NCBI GenBank assembly: GCA_009801015.1
Contig: VHZZ01000041.1
Span: forward strand, 61,410 to 108,284
Direction: 5' to 3'
Source: Silene noctiflora
Lineage: Eukaryota > Streptophyta > Magnoliopsida > Caryophyllales > Caryophyllaceae
Length of the DNA: 46,875 nt
Shown here: positions 9,857-23,100 of the stretch, piece by piece
Layout: each line of letters opens with the position of its first letter
Numbering within the stretch: position 1 is the stretch's first letter
Made by a program: the position numbers and the translations under genes
Notes under the pieces: generated by a model
Databases searched by the model: none
The model's input: the letters and a program-made list of their open reading frames with translations, nothing else
What the model was told of the DNA's origin: nothing

Positions 9857-12800
9857 ATAGTCATTCGATGTAATTCTAGACACAAGTTTCATTTAGATTC
9901 ATATTGAGAATGTCTCTTGGTTGTGTACATCTTACCCCCCTGCCCCCTTATGGTCTTACTCTACAATTTGCGGGAACTCTTGAGGTAGTTGGGTAATGTA
10001 GCTATTGGCGGTCTACTAGCTTCACAGGCTGTCGTGAGCTCGATGTCATGGTGTACTTTGTCTGTTCTGATTTCTGACGAGCGTTTTCTCGTTTCTTTTC
10101 AGAGAGAGAGAGAAGACGATATCTCGAAGCAAAAAGGGAAACTGGGAGGCTTGTGAAAGCAGCAGAATACAATTTTGGTTGCACATAGCTTGTTAAGAAA
10201 GTGCAGACCTGCAACTTACTTAAAGTTTATTAAAGCTTCCGAGTCTGTGAACGCTTGCTTAATAATTGTCTTATCTATATTGTGAATATATTGTAGGTAA
10301 TGAATGAATGAGCATGTTGTTATTCTTCATATGAAATTATGAATGTACCTTATAATGTCATCAAATGCTGTTCCTTTTTGCACTCTATGTGTACGGATCA
10401 ACGTTGTAACATCTAACCTTGCTGAAATTTCACCTGCCTTTTAAATCTCGTTGGGTCTCCTAAGACGCGTCATTTTGGTCTTTTCCACAAATACGGGATT
10501 TTAAGACCATTTTACAGTCAAATGTGACCAATTTTGAAAACAAGTTACCATAAGGTGTAAAATTAGTATGGTTACATTTGATCATAAAATCTCGTCTTTT
10601 TGGTAAGACGAAAATGGTCTGTTTGAAACAAGAATTTGTGTTTAAATGCATCATTTTTCTCTAGACTAAACGCTTAAATGAGATCATCCATTTTACGTAT
10701 TAGGATTTTAGGATCCTCTCCATTTAAGATATTGTTTCGACTCTCGCTTCCCCCTCACTTTAGTCCTAATATTATAATCATTAGATTAGATCGTTTCTGG
10801 AAAAGATGTGGATCACTAAGAAGATTCCGGATAAGATGTGGATCACTAAGAAGAAATGAAAAGAAGTGGGGAGGAGAAAATGTAGAGGATTCAAACTTGC
10901 ATTTTGTACGTCTTATTTCATAATCAGCTGATTGTAACTTTGTTTAGATGTAGAAAGAGAAGGAAGGAGGAGGGAAATTGAGAACGCCATTTTTGGTCTA
11001 AATTTTTGGCATGTTAAAATAATTTTAGCTTGGTTAGTAGAAAAAAATATGGAGAGCTATACTCTCCATTCTATTTCTCTCCAACTCGACTTTGCTAACA
11101 GACTTAAGGAAAATATTTTCCTCTCATCCGTTCCCTTTTCTTCCCTCCAAATGACTTGATAGTCCCATACAAATAAATTGTTTACGACCAATACACAAAT
11201 TTATGTTTCTTCGACATAGTAGTTTGCCACTTTGTTTTAGACCAAAAAATTGACATGTTACGGTGGTATCTGACACTTAAGCCGAGTCAAAGTAACATAG
11301 ACCCGTACTGATGCTTAAAGATATAGCTGAAGCTTGAGAGATATCCTTGAATTGCCTCATTTTAATAATTCTAACCTGTTACAGACTTTGATTTGCTTGG
11401 CAAAAGGCATAAATCAACAAATTGAACTTGTCTGTCAGCCTAATACATTGATTTTAGAATCGGAAAACAGCAATCCGAACAAAATTAAAATGAACTCGTA
11501 AATAAAGTAATTGAGCTGCTGCCATGTATATGCATTCATCTGCAGGAATTCAGGGCTTGCATAATTGCATTCCTGTTTCTCCATCTCTGTCAACCTGCAG
11601 ATAAGCTTCACCAACAACTCAGGATTAGATTTTGCATTATTTGAATCAAATCTCGTATGATTTTGAAAACAAAATAGCAGGATAATGTCAGATTATCAAA
11701 GTCAAAAGGGACAACGTGAATGAGATTCGATTAACTTGAATCAGTAATTGAACTGACTTAGGACTTATAAACACCAGTAACTACTCCAGTACCATAAGAA
11801 GTTTCTATCACCGTAATAATAATCCCACAAGATTGCTCGTGGAAGGGTTCGCACTTGACCCTTAGAATTTTCACCCAAATATTACTTACAGGCGCAGGCG
11901 CGCAGCACCTCATATTATCAGACCTTAAAGGACTTGTTTTGTAGGAGCCTAGGAGGATATTATACACGCAGGAAAGATCATCAACATACAACATTTACTC
12001 ATCTTCTCTTCCTAGTTAATGCCATCAGTTTCATCTAGTATGTTAAATCGCGGCATGGTCATAGCTCCGTCATTAAAAAAAGTTTTAATCCTAAAATCAA
12101 TTGACAATAAGAACAAATCAACCCTGTCCTCTTTCTTCAACAACAATTGGGTATAAATTTTATAATTCGTTATTATTTTAATTTATTACAATTTTTATAT
12201 TCCGCTTCACATATTTACTCCCTAAGTTCAGTCGATATTGGTTTTGGGATGAAATTAATTGGACATGTGAAGTGAACTATCTTATGAGATAAGTGGTGTT
12301 CCGTACAGGGAAAAATATTATTGCTCTCATAAAGTATGTGTGTGAGGGAGCTAGTACAAATTAACGTAATAACGTTGGAAAAAATAGAAGAGTTTTGTAT
12401 TACGATTAGTCGATTAAGCACATCAAAGCTCTGTACATAACCTTTAATCTTTGCCATTATTTTGCGGACAAAAAATGTTGTAACTATGGTGGCAGACTTC
12501 AAAAGATTAAGGCTTTGGCTGAGCAAAGGACTTAATTTTTGTGTGATTCGACTTCATATAGACTAAAGATAAATCTACCACACAACAATACGGCGGTATC
12601 ATATGACATCGAGGATTGGATGTAAAGCATATCACGTTTAAAAGGTGAATGTGACGCATATGCATATGTTTTAAAAATAGTTTGGTCATCATGGATTCAT
12701 GGCGGTATGTTTCATCCGGTTTGATCCAAAATCAGACAAAACCAAAGCAACATCCACAATTGAAGCGCAAACCGAATCAAATAAAATATGTTCCGATACT

Positions 12801-14518
12801 AATAATTGAGTGCACAACCCTATCAATATCTGAAAAAACAGTATATACTAGTATGATTTCCAACGAATACGCAAATAAAGAGTTGAAATGAGCAGACATT
12901 TAAATGAAGGTGACATCTTCAAAGTGTAACCAACCAGTCAACCACTAACCAAAGCCAAACAAAATAGGCTACTGTAATAGTTGGTATTTGTTTGCGGAAG
13001 ATTGAGTGCTGGCCTTTCTAACCAATCACCATACTGGACCTGTTTATCAATTTAATTGCTGACAAATTTGACTTCAATTGTCAATTTGTCATTCAAAACA
13101 CTGTCCTCATAAAGTTTTAACTATTCCAAAAAATTTAATGTTATTTGAGAGTTGAGACAAAAGCTTAGATAGGGAGCATAGGGTTCTTGGGTTTCTAACT
13201 CCCAAGTACGAAAAAATATACCAAGGCCTTGTTCTTTTCGGTTGTTAGGAGCAAAATTGAATTAAACTAAACTGAATTGAAGTAAGAGTTAATTTGTAAA
13301 GAGATGAGCTGAAATTAAGCTAGAAAGAACATGACCTAACACCAATTGACCTTCATCATCTTCGAGTACCGTTTTGTAAAGGTTATTGATACACTTTGTG
13401 TTTGGTACTTTGGTCTTTCTTAAAACGGTCCTATTCATTTTAAAGGTAAACTGATCAATACTATTCAAAATAGATAAGATTTTTGCCATTCCTTAGCATT
13501 TTGCTTTTTATATCATCTATTTATTTGACCCATCTCTTACTTAAGACGGATATGTATGTTGTAAACAAGAATTTGTGGTTAACAAGATACTAAAAATGTT
13601 CTAAACTTAATTGAAAATGTTAGAGAATTTGTTTATCATATGCATGCATCAAGCTAGATTTCAAAACTATTTTCTTATTTATGACACAAATTATATAAAA
13701 AAGGACTATCTTACAATGTAGAATGGTCTTTTCATTGACTAAACGCTCAGTCGCTCATCTATTATTATCAGAAAATAGTACTTAACCTACAATAAAATTG
13801 ACAATTATTATTATTATGGATTATCAACACTTGTTCTACTCATCTCATGAGATATAAAATCCCAGACAAACAGCCGATTGCCTATTCTTATTCACCGAAA
13901 TCCATGCACAAAATCACTAAACACAATGCCATAGGGTAAAAGTGTAAAACCTACTTATTTTATATAATTAATTTCTCATAGTAGTGTGTATTTTGTGTAC
14001 ACCAAGAAACCCAAGCATTTCTCTCTTTTCATAGTACCATGCAACCAAAATAATGTGTACAATTAAAGTCGCTTAAAACCGTCTTATTTCAAACTTTTCA
14101 TGACCTCCTCCTATATCCACCTCTATTTTAATCGAATGTGAGAGCTGTCTTAAATTTAGACAGTCATCAACAAGAATTGGTGGTGTAATGGTAAATGTTT
14201 ATCGGAAAGGCCTAGTAAGAACCATTTCAAAGCATTAGCTTCAAATTATGATATAAGCTAAAAACACCGCCAACAGTGACAGAAACAGAATTTATATTAA
14301 AAGGACGGAAGTTTTTAAGAGGTGAATAATTCGACTACTTATAATGAAACAATGTAAGCCCGAAAAAATAGCTAAAAATTTCAAAATTTTCATTGTTTGA
14401 GAGGGGCAAGTCCCCTTAAGTCCACCACTCACCACACAAAAATAATGGCTAGACTTAGCACAAGAAAAGACCAATAAAACAGTAAATGAAAAAGAGTAAT
14501 CGGATAAGAAGACATACT
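9857..14518. other. Spacer between F-box and TCP genes
   Basis: Mostly AT-rich DNA without a supportable complete gene. 10470-10640 has AAGACG/GTCTTA-type inverted motifs like degenerate MITEs. 13215-13245 has a GGCCTTGTTCTTTTCGG MITE-type end. 14176-14280 has a tRNA-like box A (TGGTGTAATGGT) and a weak box B, possibly a SINE relic. A possible coding relic at 11435-11994 is listed separately. Confidence 0.5.
11435..11994 (-). pseudogene. Possible coding relic, family not recognised
   Basis: Two open stretches on the minus strand look more protein-like than their surroundings. About 11994-11758 reads with Cys-rich RCCAPAP followed by KILRVKCEPFHEQSC and a stop. About 11640-11500 reads NAKSNPELLVKLICRL then a conserved-looking EMEKQECNYASPEFLQ and a Trp/Gln/Tyr-rich end. 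A splice acceptor (CTGCAG) could join them, but I see no start codon context, no complete exon chain and no family I can name. It may be a decayed gene fragment or chance. Confidence 0.2.
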
Positions 14519-15631
14519 TTAGTTCTTTCCTTTACCCTTGTGGTCACCGTAACAAAGGTGTAACCCAACGGGGTTGAACTGCTGGTGGTTGTCGTGTTGA
14601 TTGTCGACAATAGGAGAAATGGGTGCACCTCCTAGGAAGAAGGGAACACTTGAACCGTCTGAAAACCTCTGAAGGTACGATAACATAGACGGTGTAGAAG
14701 AAGAATTGGACTGAAGGGTCCCCCTATTGAAACCAGACGCCGTGGTTGTGGCTGCTGTTTGTCCGAGGCGGTGGTGTTCGTGTTGGTCTTGGTCAATCAA
14801 GAACGGGAAATGCTGTTGATTGTGGTTGTGTTGGTGTTGGATCTCATGAGCGCCATTAAAAGACCGCGATGCAGACAGTCCCATGAGCCCATTACCAAAG
14901 TACTCAGCTGACATCCCTCTAGAAGCCGCAGAACTCGCAACCGCTGTGTCGTGGCTGCTGATACCAGCTGTCAGTAGCTGAGTAAACGACGAGTTCTGCT
15001 GCTGCTGCTGCTGTTGCTGCTGTTGTTGCTGCTGCTGCCAGCTTTCACTAGTACCGGGCTGTTCACTCTCTTTAGCCGTCCTTTCCCTCGCCCTCTCCCT
15101 CGCCTTAACCCGGGACTCACTCCTCGAGAGCGACAACCCAGACCCCTTACTCGTCTCTGAATTATTGCTACTACTACCACCAGACTTGGACTGCGAACCC
15201 AAGCCCACCTCCTTAGGGGTCTCAGGAGGGAAATTGGCAACATCCAAAGACGGAAGGTCATTAATAGCATCCGAAGCCTGATTAATCAACCACTCAACCG
15301 CCTTACTCGGCTGGTCGAACCCAAGTCTATCCTGCAAATCATAAAACTGAATCGCTGTCGTAACCGACAGTCGAACCCTCCGGTCCCTAGGACCCTTAGC
15401 AGTCCACACCTTACTATGCCTATCCTTCCCACCCGAAGCCCGAGAAACCCTAATGATTCTAGATGAATCCCCCCATTGCCTCCCCCACCGCCCACCTCCA
15501 CCACCGCCATTCATGACGGTGGTGGACTCCACTGCATTCGCAGCATCCCCGCCAACGCCGCCGCCATTTGAACTAATCCTAGAGTACTTGGTAGCTCGTT
15601 GTTTTGGTGACTGAATCTCCTCCACCTCCAT
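14519..15631 (-). CDS. TCP2: CIN-class TCP transcription factor, TCP2/TCP24 type
   Basis: A single coding exon for 370 residues, close to the length of Arabidopsis TCP2 as I recall it. The TCP domain (bHLH-like, DNA binding) spans about residues 67-125: [20 protein letters not shown], then [20 protein letters not shown] and [10 protein letters not shown]. The basic region and the LxxLL-like second helix are intact. A second motif, the arginine-rich R domain ([16 protein letters not shown], about 173-188), marks the TCP2/TCP24 branch of class II. A glutamine run (about 199-212) follows. The miR319 site lies further on, encoding RGTLQSN. TCP2-type factors restrain cell division in leaf margins and are held in check by miR319; that role here is inferred from family membership. 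The gene could be the TCP24 orthologue instead. Start: the first ATG (15631), preceded by AT-rich leader. Confidence 0.96.
   Translation of the reverse strand: MEVEEIQSPKQRATKYSRISSNGGGVGGDAANAVESTTVMNGGGGGGRWGRQWGDSSRIIRVSRASGGKDRHSKVWTAKGPRDRRVRLSVTTAIQFYDLQDRLGFDQPSKAVEWLINQASDAINDLPSLDVANFPPETPKEVGLGSQSKSGGSSSNNSETSKGSGLSLSRSESRVKARERARERTAKESEQPGTSESWQQQQQQQQQQQQQQNSSFTQLLTAGISSHDTAVASSAASRGMSAEYFGNGLMGLSASRSFNGAHEIQHQHNHNQQHFPFLIDQDQHEHHRLGQTAATTTASGFNRGTLQSNSSSTPSMLSYLQRFSDGSSVPFFLGGAPISPIVDNQHDNHQQFNPVGLHLCYGDHKGKGKN
14706..14725 (-). promoter_or_regulatory. miR319 target site in the TCP coding sequence
   Basis: The plus strand here reads TTGGACTGAAGGG and then TCCCCCT. The first 13 bases equal the first 13 bases of miR319, so the minus-strand mRNA pairs perfectly with the microRNA seed and cleavage region. 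The mismatches fall where known TCP2/TCP24 target sites also mismatch miR319. The TCP gene is therefore very probably cleaved under miR319 control. Confidence 0.93.
14998..15038 (-). repeat. CAG/CAA repeat encoding polyglutamine
   Basis: A run of CTG/TTG triplets on the plus strand gives about 14 consecutive Gln codons, mixed CAG and CAA, in the TCP protein. It is a likely length polymorphism. Confidence 0.9.
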
Positions 15632-15663
15632 ACCATACCACTTTCATTAATCAAACAAATTCA

Positions 15664-16952
15664 CCTTTAAATTGAAAAAATATATAAAAAAAATAGTAAA
15701 TTTAATATTTTTTTAATGGAAATTTTTTTGTTGGATTGTGAGAGGTATGATGAAGATGTATGAGAGATTATAATGGCTTTTATCAGAAATTTGTAGTATG
15801 ATAGAGTACAGTAACAGTAAAAATTGCTGAAACACTGTAATAGTTACTGTTACAGTGTATAATTATTGTTTTTTTGTGTTTTTAATATTTGTGCAGTGAT
15901 AATCAAATAAAAAGCAAAACTGAATCACAATACTTGTGCAACTACCACAACCACAACCGCAACAGCAACCACCTGATTAATTATAAACTTACTCCATCCT
16001 TTAATTAAGACTACTCCTGCCAACAAATTAAAATCAAAGTTATTAAAACATTTACAAAATGTACAGCAGATGACAGATGTTGTATTAGTTACAATGCATA
16101 AGACCTGGCTTGTACAATATAAAGGGGCCGGAGACTTATCGAACCTGCCACTTATTGTCCATAACACTTTCTTCCCAACTACGGAGTATATATGAAGAAA
16201 TCAGAATGAAATGAAATTTATTGTTTACAACTTTTGTACTATTTAAAGTAACTAGAGATTCAAACCCGTGACTTATTATCGGTACATTAAGCATGTGACG
16301 TCCCACAACCCTTTTTTTTAACATTATTTAAATCACAAGAAACTCTTTCAACAAGTCTGTAACCGTCACAAGTCACAAGTAAGAATTTGTGTTATCGATA
16401 AGACTTTCGTCACAACTTGTTAGGGTAATAGAATGAAGTACTCAAGTAGCTAGATAAGCAAGTTTAGGGTTTTAAGTAATACAATAGTACAAGTACATAA
16501 ACACAAGAACTCAACTATTGGTGTTTAGTTAGTTCTAAGATGAGATCTAACTTACTTTATTATTATTAAATTAATATTATTATTGACATACCCAAAAAGC
16601 AAGAGTTTTTAAGATTTCTAAAAGCAAAAGCCTATTTTTACTCTCTATTGTTTGTTTACCTGCTTAAGTTTGAGGTTGAGGATGAACAGTACAGCTTTTC
16701 TGCATCATCAGTAGTACCTTTGAGCTGTAAATAATAATAATGAAAGTAAATAATAATAATGAAAGTAAATATAATAAACACCATAATTAATATAATTATT
16801 ACTCATATCTATAATTAAGTATTGGTACTAAATTTAAGACAAATTAAAAGCATAATAATAAATAGGGAGTAGTATAACTACATAAAATTTTGAATGTAAT
16901 TTCATTTAATATATACCAGCTTAATTAATTAAAGTGGGTCTCTCTCTTGGAT
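15664..16952 (-). other. Probable spliced 5' leader of the TCP gene
   Basis: Candidate untranslated exons are 16917-16952 (acceptor TTTGTAG|ATCC, donor GCTG|GTATAT) and 16660-16724 (acceptor TTTACAG|CTCA, donor AAGCAG|GTAAAC), then an acceptor near 15665 (TTTAAAG) that would join the coding exon. The middle exon is unusually GC-balanced for the region. The junctions are read by eye. The region has no other gene. Confidence 0.35.
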
Positions 16953-17160
16953 CTACAAATAATAATTAAGCAAATAATCAAAATATAAAAAAAAAAATTA
17001 AGAGAAATTAAGAGAGATTAATTTGTAAGAGAAAGGGATGAGTTGGAAATGTTTTTGAGTAGGAAAGTGTGATATTTGTTGAACAAGGAGATGGGGAGGA
17101 TGGGGGTTGTAGTCTCGAGGGTTAATTAATATCTAATTTAAATTATATTAATAGTAATTA

Positions 17161-17368
17161 CTTTATCTGTCCCGGTTAATTGTTGTCCTAGTTCATTTTT
17201 GGATGTCTCGGTCAATTATTGACCTTTCTATTTTAGGATTGCATTTGATGAGCAATTTCATCATTTCCATTCAATTTGGTCTATTTGTCATTTTATAATT
17301 GGCTTTTATCTTCTTTCATTGGTCTTTATGCCAAAACCAAAAGTCGTTAATTAACCGAAAAAAGGAAG
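17161..17368. mobile_element. Stowaway-like MITE, 208 bp
   Basis: The left end CTTTATCTGTCCCGGTTAAT and the inverted right end CTTCCTTTTTTCGGTTAATT share CGGTTAATT at the same distance from the tip. TA flanks both ends (17159-17160 and 17369-17370). It lies about 200 bp upstream of the TCP leader. Confidence 0.65.
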
Positions 17369-18574
17369 TATATTATATTAATATTAATGTTAATATGCCC
17401 TAATTAAGCTTGAGAATTGATTACCCCGTTTTAGCAACCACCGTGCTTTGTTGGGATGCAAGTATACAACTACACTCACTTCTCCCTTGTCTCCCTTGTC
17501 TCCCTTTTCATGTGCTTCTCTTCGGATTAGGTGTTTCATTTTATATTCTATTTTGTGTTATGTTACATTATATTTTAACACTTCTTTTATTAAAAAAGTA
17601 CGAGTGCATATTAATATTAATATGAGATGCGAAAATGAGACGAATAAATATTTTATTTTATTTTATTATCCTTTTGTCAATACCAATTCTTAGAAGAACC
17701 GGATACTGTGAGAATAGTCTCAATACTTTTTCAAAGGAAAATTCTTTGTTATATAATATAATATAATGATAATCAGGATTATGTGATTTAGTTTGTGTAT
17801 CTTCGAGATTATTTTATCACTAATAATGACAATTCTATTCTGAATTTACTTAAATAACACAAATTAATATGTGTGCTCATAAAATATGAAATGCGATAAT
17901 GTTGGTATAGGTTGATGTCTAATTGTGACGGTTTTGTGTGTCATCTATAAAGTAATAAAGCAAATTATGTGGGTATTATCAAGTTAATTTAGATCCTCTT
18001 CATTTCCTCTCAACTATTTAAATTTTTATCCAGAAACAATCTGATTGTAGCACTTTTAGGTAATGGATTGTAATGTGGAGTAGAATTATATAATAATTTT
18101 TCGAAAGTAGAAGTTCTCAAAGTTTAAACTATGAACCTATATATCATTTTACTCAAGTCCAATAAAAATTTAACCTCATACATTGACTGCATAAGACGAT
18201 GTTTACACTTTGAATAAAATACGCTATAATTATCGTAGACATTTATGTTAATTTCCCGTTAACACCTTAATAAACACAACAATAATACTATGTATCATCT
18301 TAGTGATTTAGACTGTTCATGATTTAATATATAAATAAATACTAAAAAAAATGTTTTTAGATGATCCATGATGAAAATTGTGTCTGGATGTCGTACAAAG
18401 AAACACAGATGATTTTGTGAGTCGTTTTGCTTGATTGCATCATTCTTAAAATAACAAGTTTTCGACTCTCCTGAAAATGAAAAGATCATTATTTGCAAGT
18501 TTATTATTCTCATTTAGCTTTGATGTTCAATCCTATTATTTCCAATCATTCATAACTCAGAATCACAAATTCTT

Positions 18575-18715
18575 AGGAGAGACGGTCTGTCATTAATGTT
18601 AGTGAGAGACATTTCTCTTGAGAGGTAGTTATTATTTTTATTTTATTTTTATCCTTTTTTTTAGTGTATTTATTGGTTGTCTCTCATTAATGCAATGAGA
18701 GACGGTTTACTGCTT
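18575..18715. mobile_element. MITE-like inverted repeat
   Basis: Left arm ACGGTCTGTCATTAATG continuing into GTGAGAGACA (18582-18611) and right arm TGTCTCTCATTAATGCAATG continuing into AGAGACGGT (18678-18706) are inverted copies with a few mismatches. A T-rich spacer separates them. Target duplication not resolved. Confidence 0.45.
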
Positions 18716-19043
18716 TGAAATAATTTATATAAAAAATATGGCGTCACTTCTGGCATGCTTGATTCATCAAAAAAAAAAATTATTTTATTAGGAGTTATAT
18801 TTTGTGAGAAAAGATTTACTCTACTTTTGTAGTATAATAAATATAAAAGGAAACCTATAAATACACTACTACTAGTCTACTACTACTATTATTGGAGGAG
18901 ATGAACATGGATCCTATAATGGTTAAATGCCAAATGTCCAAAAGTAGTCAACATGTAAAATCCAATTGGCCCCTCACCCCTCTATATAATAATCTACTGT
19001 CTTAATCTTATGCCCACAAATGCCCACCCCTAGGAATTAGCCC

Positions 19044-19077
19044 TTTCTAGCTACTCCGCATCCGGAGTAGCTAGAAA
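19044..19077. repeat. Perfect 15-bp stem hairpin
   Basis: TTTCTAGCTACTCCG (19044-19058), loop CATC, and its exact inverted complement (19063-19077). It is isolated in intergenic DNA with no transposon ends found. Confidence 0.9.
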
Positions 19078-20134
19078 ATGCATTTATCGTAATAGTCTTT
19101 CCAATAATTTCTATACATTTTTTAGAATCCAAAATTTCATCCCTCGGTCACACATGTAATAGTATTTTCAACTTTCAAGCCAAGGGTTGTAAATATTGTC
19201 TGAACAAGGAAAGCAATTGCAAGAGTTAATTGCTCAAGAATGGCAAGAAGGTTCAAGTTGACAGAACTCCAACTATTTGTAGAACCGCCCAATGCAGGTG
19301 GCTGCCTTCCTATATATAATACCGTTGTCAAATATATCGTTTATTACATTTATGTTCGTTAAGTCGCGGGATCAATTCTGTATGTTATGTGAAGAATAAT
19401 GATACCACCCCTTGCTCTTAAACAGAAGGTTTTGATTGATAACTTTGCACAGTTATTGCAACCAACATAAAAAACTTTAGAAATATTATATACTCGTACC
19501 TATTTACTCAATAATTAGACCTATATTAATCGATATCATGAGACTAAATGAGCTCATCCCACAATAACATTTTGTAAAACCGTCTCAAAAGAGAATGTAA
19601 TATAACTCACAGGCCAGACATCATCATTCTCAAAAACAAGTTTAAGCTATCAACTACCAACACGATAGTCACGGACTCGACTCTTTTGTTGGTTAATAAT
19701 ACTCTGGATATTTAAACCACCCAAGAAATAGAACGCAGCAGCAGATTTACAGCAAGGGAACTCGTCAAAAGGAAACATCAGCAGTATTGAAAAAACACCG
19801 CAAAAGTACACAACAGAAACCAGTCAAATATCGATTTATAGGTTTAACAACAAAAAAAAATCTTTTGAAACATCCGACCACACCCAGCAATCCTTTTTAT
19901 GCATTTATATTACATGAAATCAAGAATCAGCAGCTGAAACCAATTCATAAAATAAGTGGAATGTAAGAAAAAAAACATTCCAAGATCATATAAAGATAAT
20001 TACAACATTCACAGTTACTCACTAGTTGCTGGACATATATTGAATTAATGGACACAAATGGAGCTCGAAAAAACCAAAGATATAGTATGACAACATATCA
20101 ACCTTTCCGTTCCAAATATAGGAAAATTGGGTAT

Positions 20135-23100
20135 TTATTTCTTTTCTGTAGTGACACCAACGACGACATTACTGACCTGCAAAATATATATAATATCAGT
20201 GACTGCTGGAGAGGACTTGCGTATATATGCCGTGTTGAACTTACAGGAGCAAAGAAACTTACCAATTTGCCACTTCCATCAAAAGACATAGGGTTCTCCA
20301 CGACCACAGTTTGACTGTGTGTATCTGAGCTCACCTGCATAAGAGAAATAATTTATCAAGCAACCATCAAACACGAAGAAAAGTTATCTACCTCATAAAC
20401 TTTGTCGACAAGGTAGTAAAATATCTCAAATATTGAAGATTATGTAACAACTTTTTTGGGCCATTAGCTAATCATTCTTTGCATTCATAGTATATGATAG
20501 CAAAAACACTACCCCGTGTCTCTAAAACTCCTGCCTAAGGCGAGGTAAAGGGGTCGACTGTACGAAACATTGATTTACGCCAAGATTGAAATCACAAAAG
20601 ACTATTCCGATTAAACCACGATGAAAATTTGTCGCAATTTGCATCAAACAACTGCTACTGTAACAACAAAAAGAAGCACAAACAATCAAAGAAGTAACAA
20701 TAAAGAAATTTCGACTCCATGCCCCTCCTGAAAATATTCCCACCACGGCGCTTCATCGCCAACTTGCCAGATTGAAGATATGGATAAAAGTTGAAGATTA
20801 AACAGCAACATTTGAAAATATGATTTTTTTTAGGAAGAAAACAGTGCTTTTTAGTCACACTGTCACTGCATTTTTCTGCTCAAGGAAGACTACATCTCTC
20901 TTTGGGCAGTTAGCCATTAGAAATGATGACTGTACCATTTACATAGACTCAAGAATAATATACACTACCCAATTGTGCTCCTACTACTTACTGTTGAGGT
21001 TGATGAGGTAGCTACACCATTTGATCCGTCAGTCAGATTAAGTATACTCCCGTTGCCACTCTGAGGGATATCAGGAAAAGGAATGAATATGAAAAACTAG
21101 AACAGTCGTACAAATCTCAGAAGATAAAAAAGTTTTAAAAGTTAGAGCTACATGTTGGTATTAACATATCATTTTGGAACAATTTAACGCTAAACCTATA
21201 GAAAGCGGCTGAGACGCAGAGATCAATGCCAAGAAAGTAGTATGTCGATGACCCGAAGCTCAAGTCTTTCATGTTGTTTGAAAGTGAGAAGATTTTAAAA
21301 AAATTACAGAACATTTATACTGCTTAAATTGTCCACTAAGGGAAGGTATGTCAATGATATAGAGTATCATTTCGTCATCACAAACCTTTCCTGTGTCCCA
21401 ACACTTTTAGTTGCTAGTATCCTAAGGGATAGCCTTTTTAAGTTAGTTGCGGTTTCATGGTTTCAAATTAATTGATGATATCATAATGTATAAGGAAATT
21501 AGAACGTCTACACCGACTTGAAAAATTATAACACTTCTATGAGTTAGTCGAAAAGCATTGACATATAAATCAACAGAGCAGTTAATGAGAAGAAAAACAG
21601 TATGATGATGTCCCCAGATTAGACTTCCATGTTCTTCACGAAATATGTAGTTGATAAGAAGTTTAAAATGCATGAACTATCCACAAAGTCTAGCATACAA
21701 CACATCAACAAATCGTTCTCCAAGCTATCCCTGCTCATGCTCTAAAATTCTTTCTTCGTACCATATGGTACATGAGGATCATTAAGACCAAAGTTTAAGG
21801 CGTAGAAGCCACTTACGGGCTTAGGGCACAAACAAGAGGAATTCGGAACCTCTAACATGGATGACCCAAAGTCATTAGAAAAACAAATTTCAAAATAATA
21901 TGGGAGGAACATGTATTCGATGTAATCACAATGCAATTTCAGTTTGGTCATCTGGAAATACTCTCCATGTGTTGCTAACAAGGGAGATAGGCTGCATCCA
22001 TCTGAAACTCCCTTACGTTGCAATTTGCAGAAGTCTAGAGACAGTAGGGTAATGTCGTTGTAGTTGTAGTACAGGAAGAACAATGAACTTACCCCAACAT
22101 TAGTAATATACTGACAAACAGCACATTTGACTGATGGAGCTCCAAATGGATACATAAGGGTCATTTGGCAGCCTCCACAACGAACTGTCGCAACCTGGTT
22201 GGGGGCTATTGACAATCACAGAATGAAGAGATTATAAGCGAGAATCTTTAGGGTATAACAAAGAAAATATTATAATACCATGTAATACTAAAATACCCTC
22301 ACGAAAAAAAAGGAAAAGAAATATGTCTAGCAAAAAAATTCTTTACTTGCTTGCGTGCTAAATTGTAAGGTGTTACAAACTTACAGGCAGTTATATTTAG
22401 CCTATAAAAATAATATTATAAGGTATCATAAACTTATGAATCACTAACCTCTTTCTAGAACTCTCTAACACAAGAACAGTCATAACTCGTTTAAATAGAC
22501 ACAATGCTCATTACAACCAAACAGTAATAAAAGGTCCAGGCCATCCAGCATAGGGCAACATTCGGCATAAGCTACTCACTAATTGTGAAATCACAGGTGC
22601 ACATGAGCAATCATGTATTATAGCATAAGACTAGATCATCTTTAAGGAAAAAAAAAAGTAGAACTCAGAAGACAGAAGACAGATCTGCTCACAGCAGTAG
22701 CACGGGGGAGGGGAAAAAGAGACAAGTAAATTTTTTCATGCAGGGTGTCTGGAGATTATGGGATAACTTACGAAGTGTATAACGACTATAACCTCCCAAA
22801 TCATTTCTTTCTCTTTACAAATTGCTTAATGCTCCAATTAAGGAGACAAAACAGCCATTTAATTGTCCATAGCATGTAACATATTTCATGTAGTTAGAAT
22901 GTTCTTAGCAATGATTAAAAAAAAAAAAAAAAAAATTCCTCCGAATTATAAATAACCATTCTGTGAATCAATTACTGAACAAGTCTTACAAAATCTACTT
23001 TCTTATTCCCATAAAAACTAAATGAAAGCTATAGCTTTCCCAATAAGGAGCAGTTAGCTTCATAACCCTGCCATTTTAAACAATGGTCTTGTTCAATTTT

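Larger units (their letters stand above)
17371..20134. other. AT-rich spacer between TCP and LSD1
   Basis: No complete gene is seen. A TATA-like CCTATAAATAC at about 18855 is followed by ATGAACATGGATCC (18901) opening only a 30-40 codon frame of unknown meaning. An inverted-repeat element (18575-18715) and a perfect hairpin (19044-19077) are listed separately. 19730-20130 is the likely 3' UTR and flank of LSD1. Confidence 0.5.

Noticed and set aside
14176..14280. tRNA gene
   Set aside because: Box A-like TGGTGTAATGGT is present but box B is degenerate and no acceptor stem pairs; at best a SINE relic.
14971..15510. Two further frames on the minus strand within the TCP gene
   Set aside because: Shadows of the TCP coding frame with Arg/Ser/Gly-rich or repeat-driven composition.
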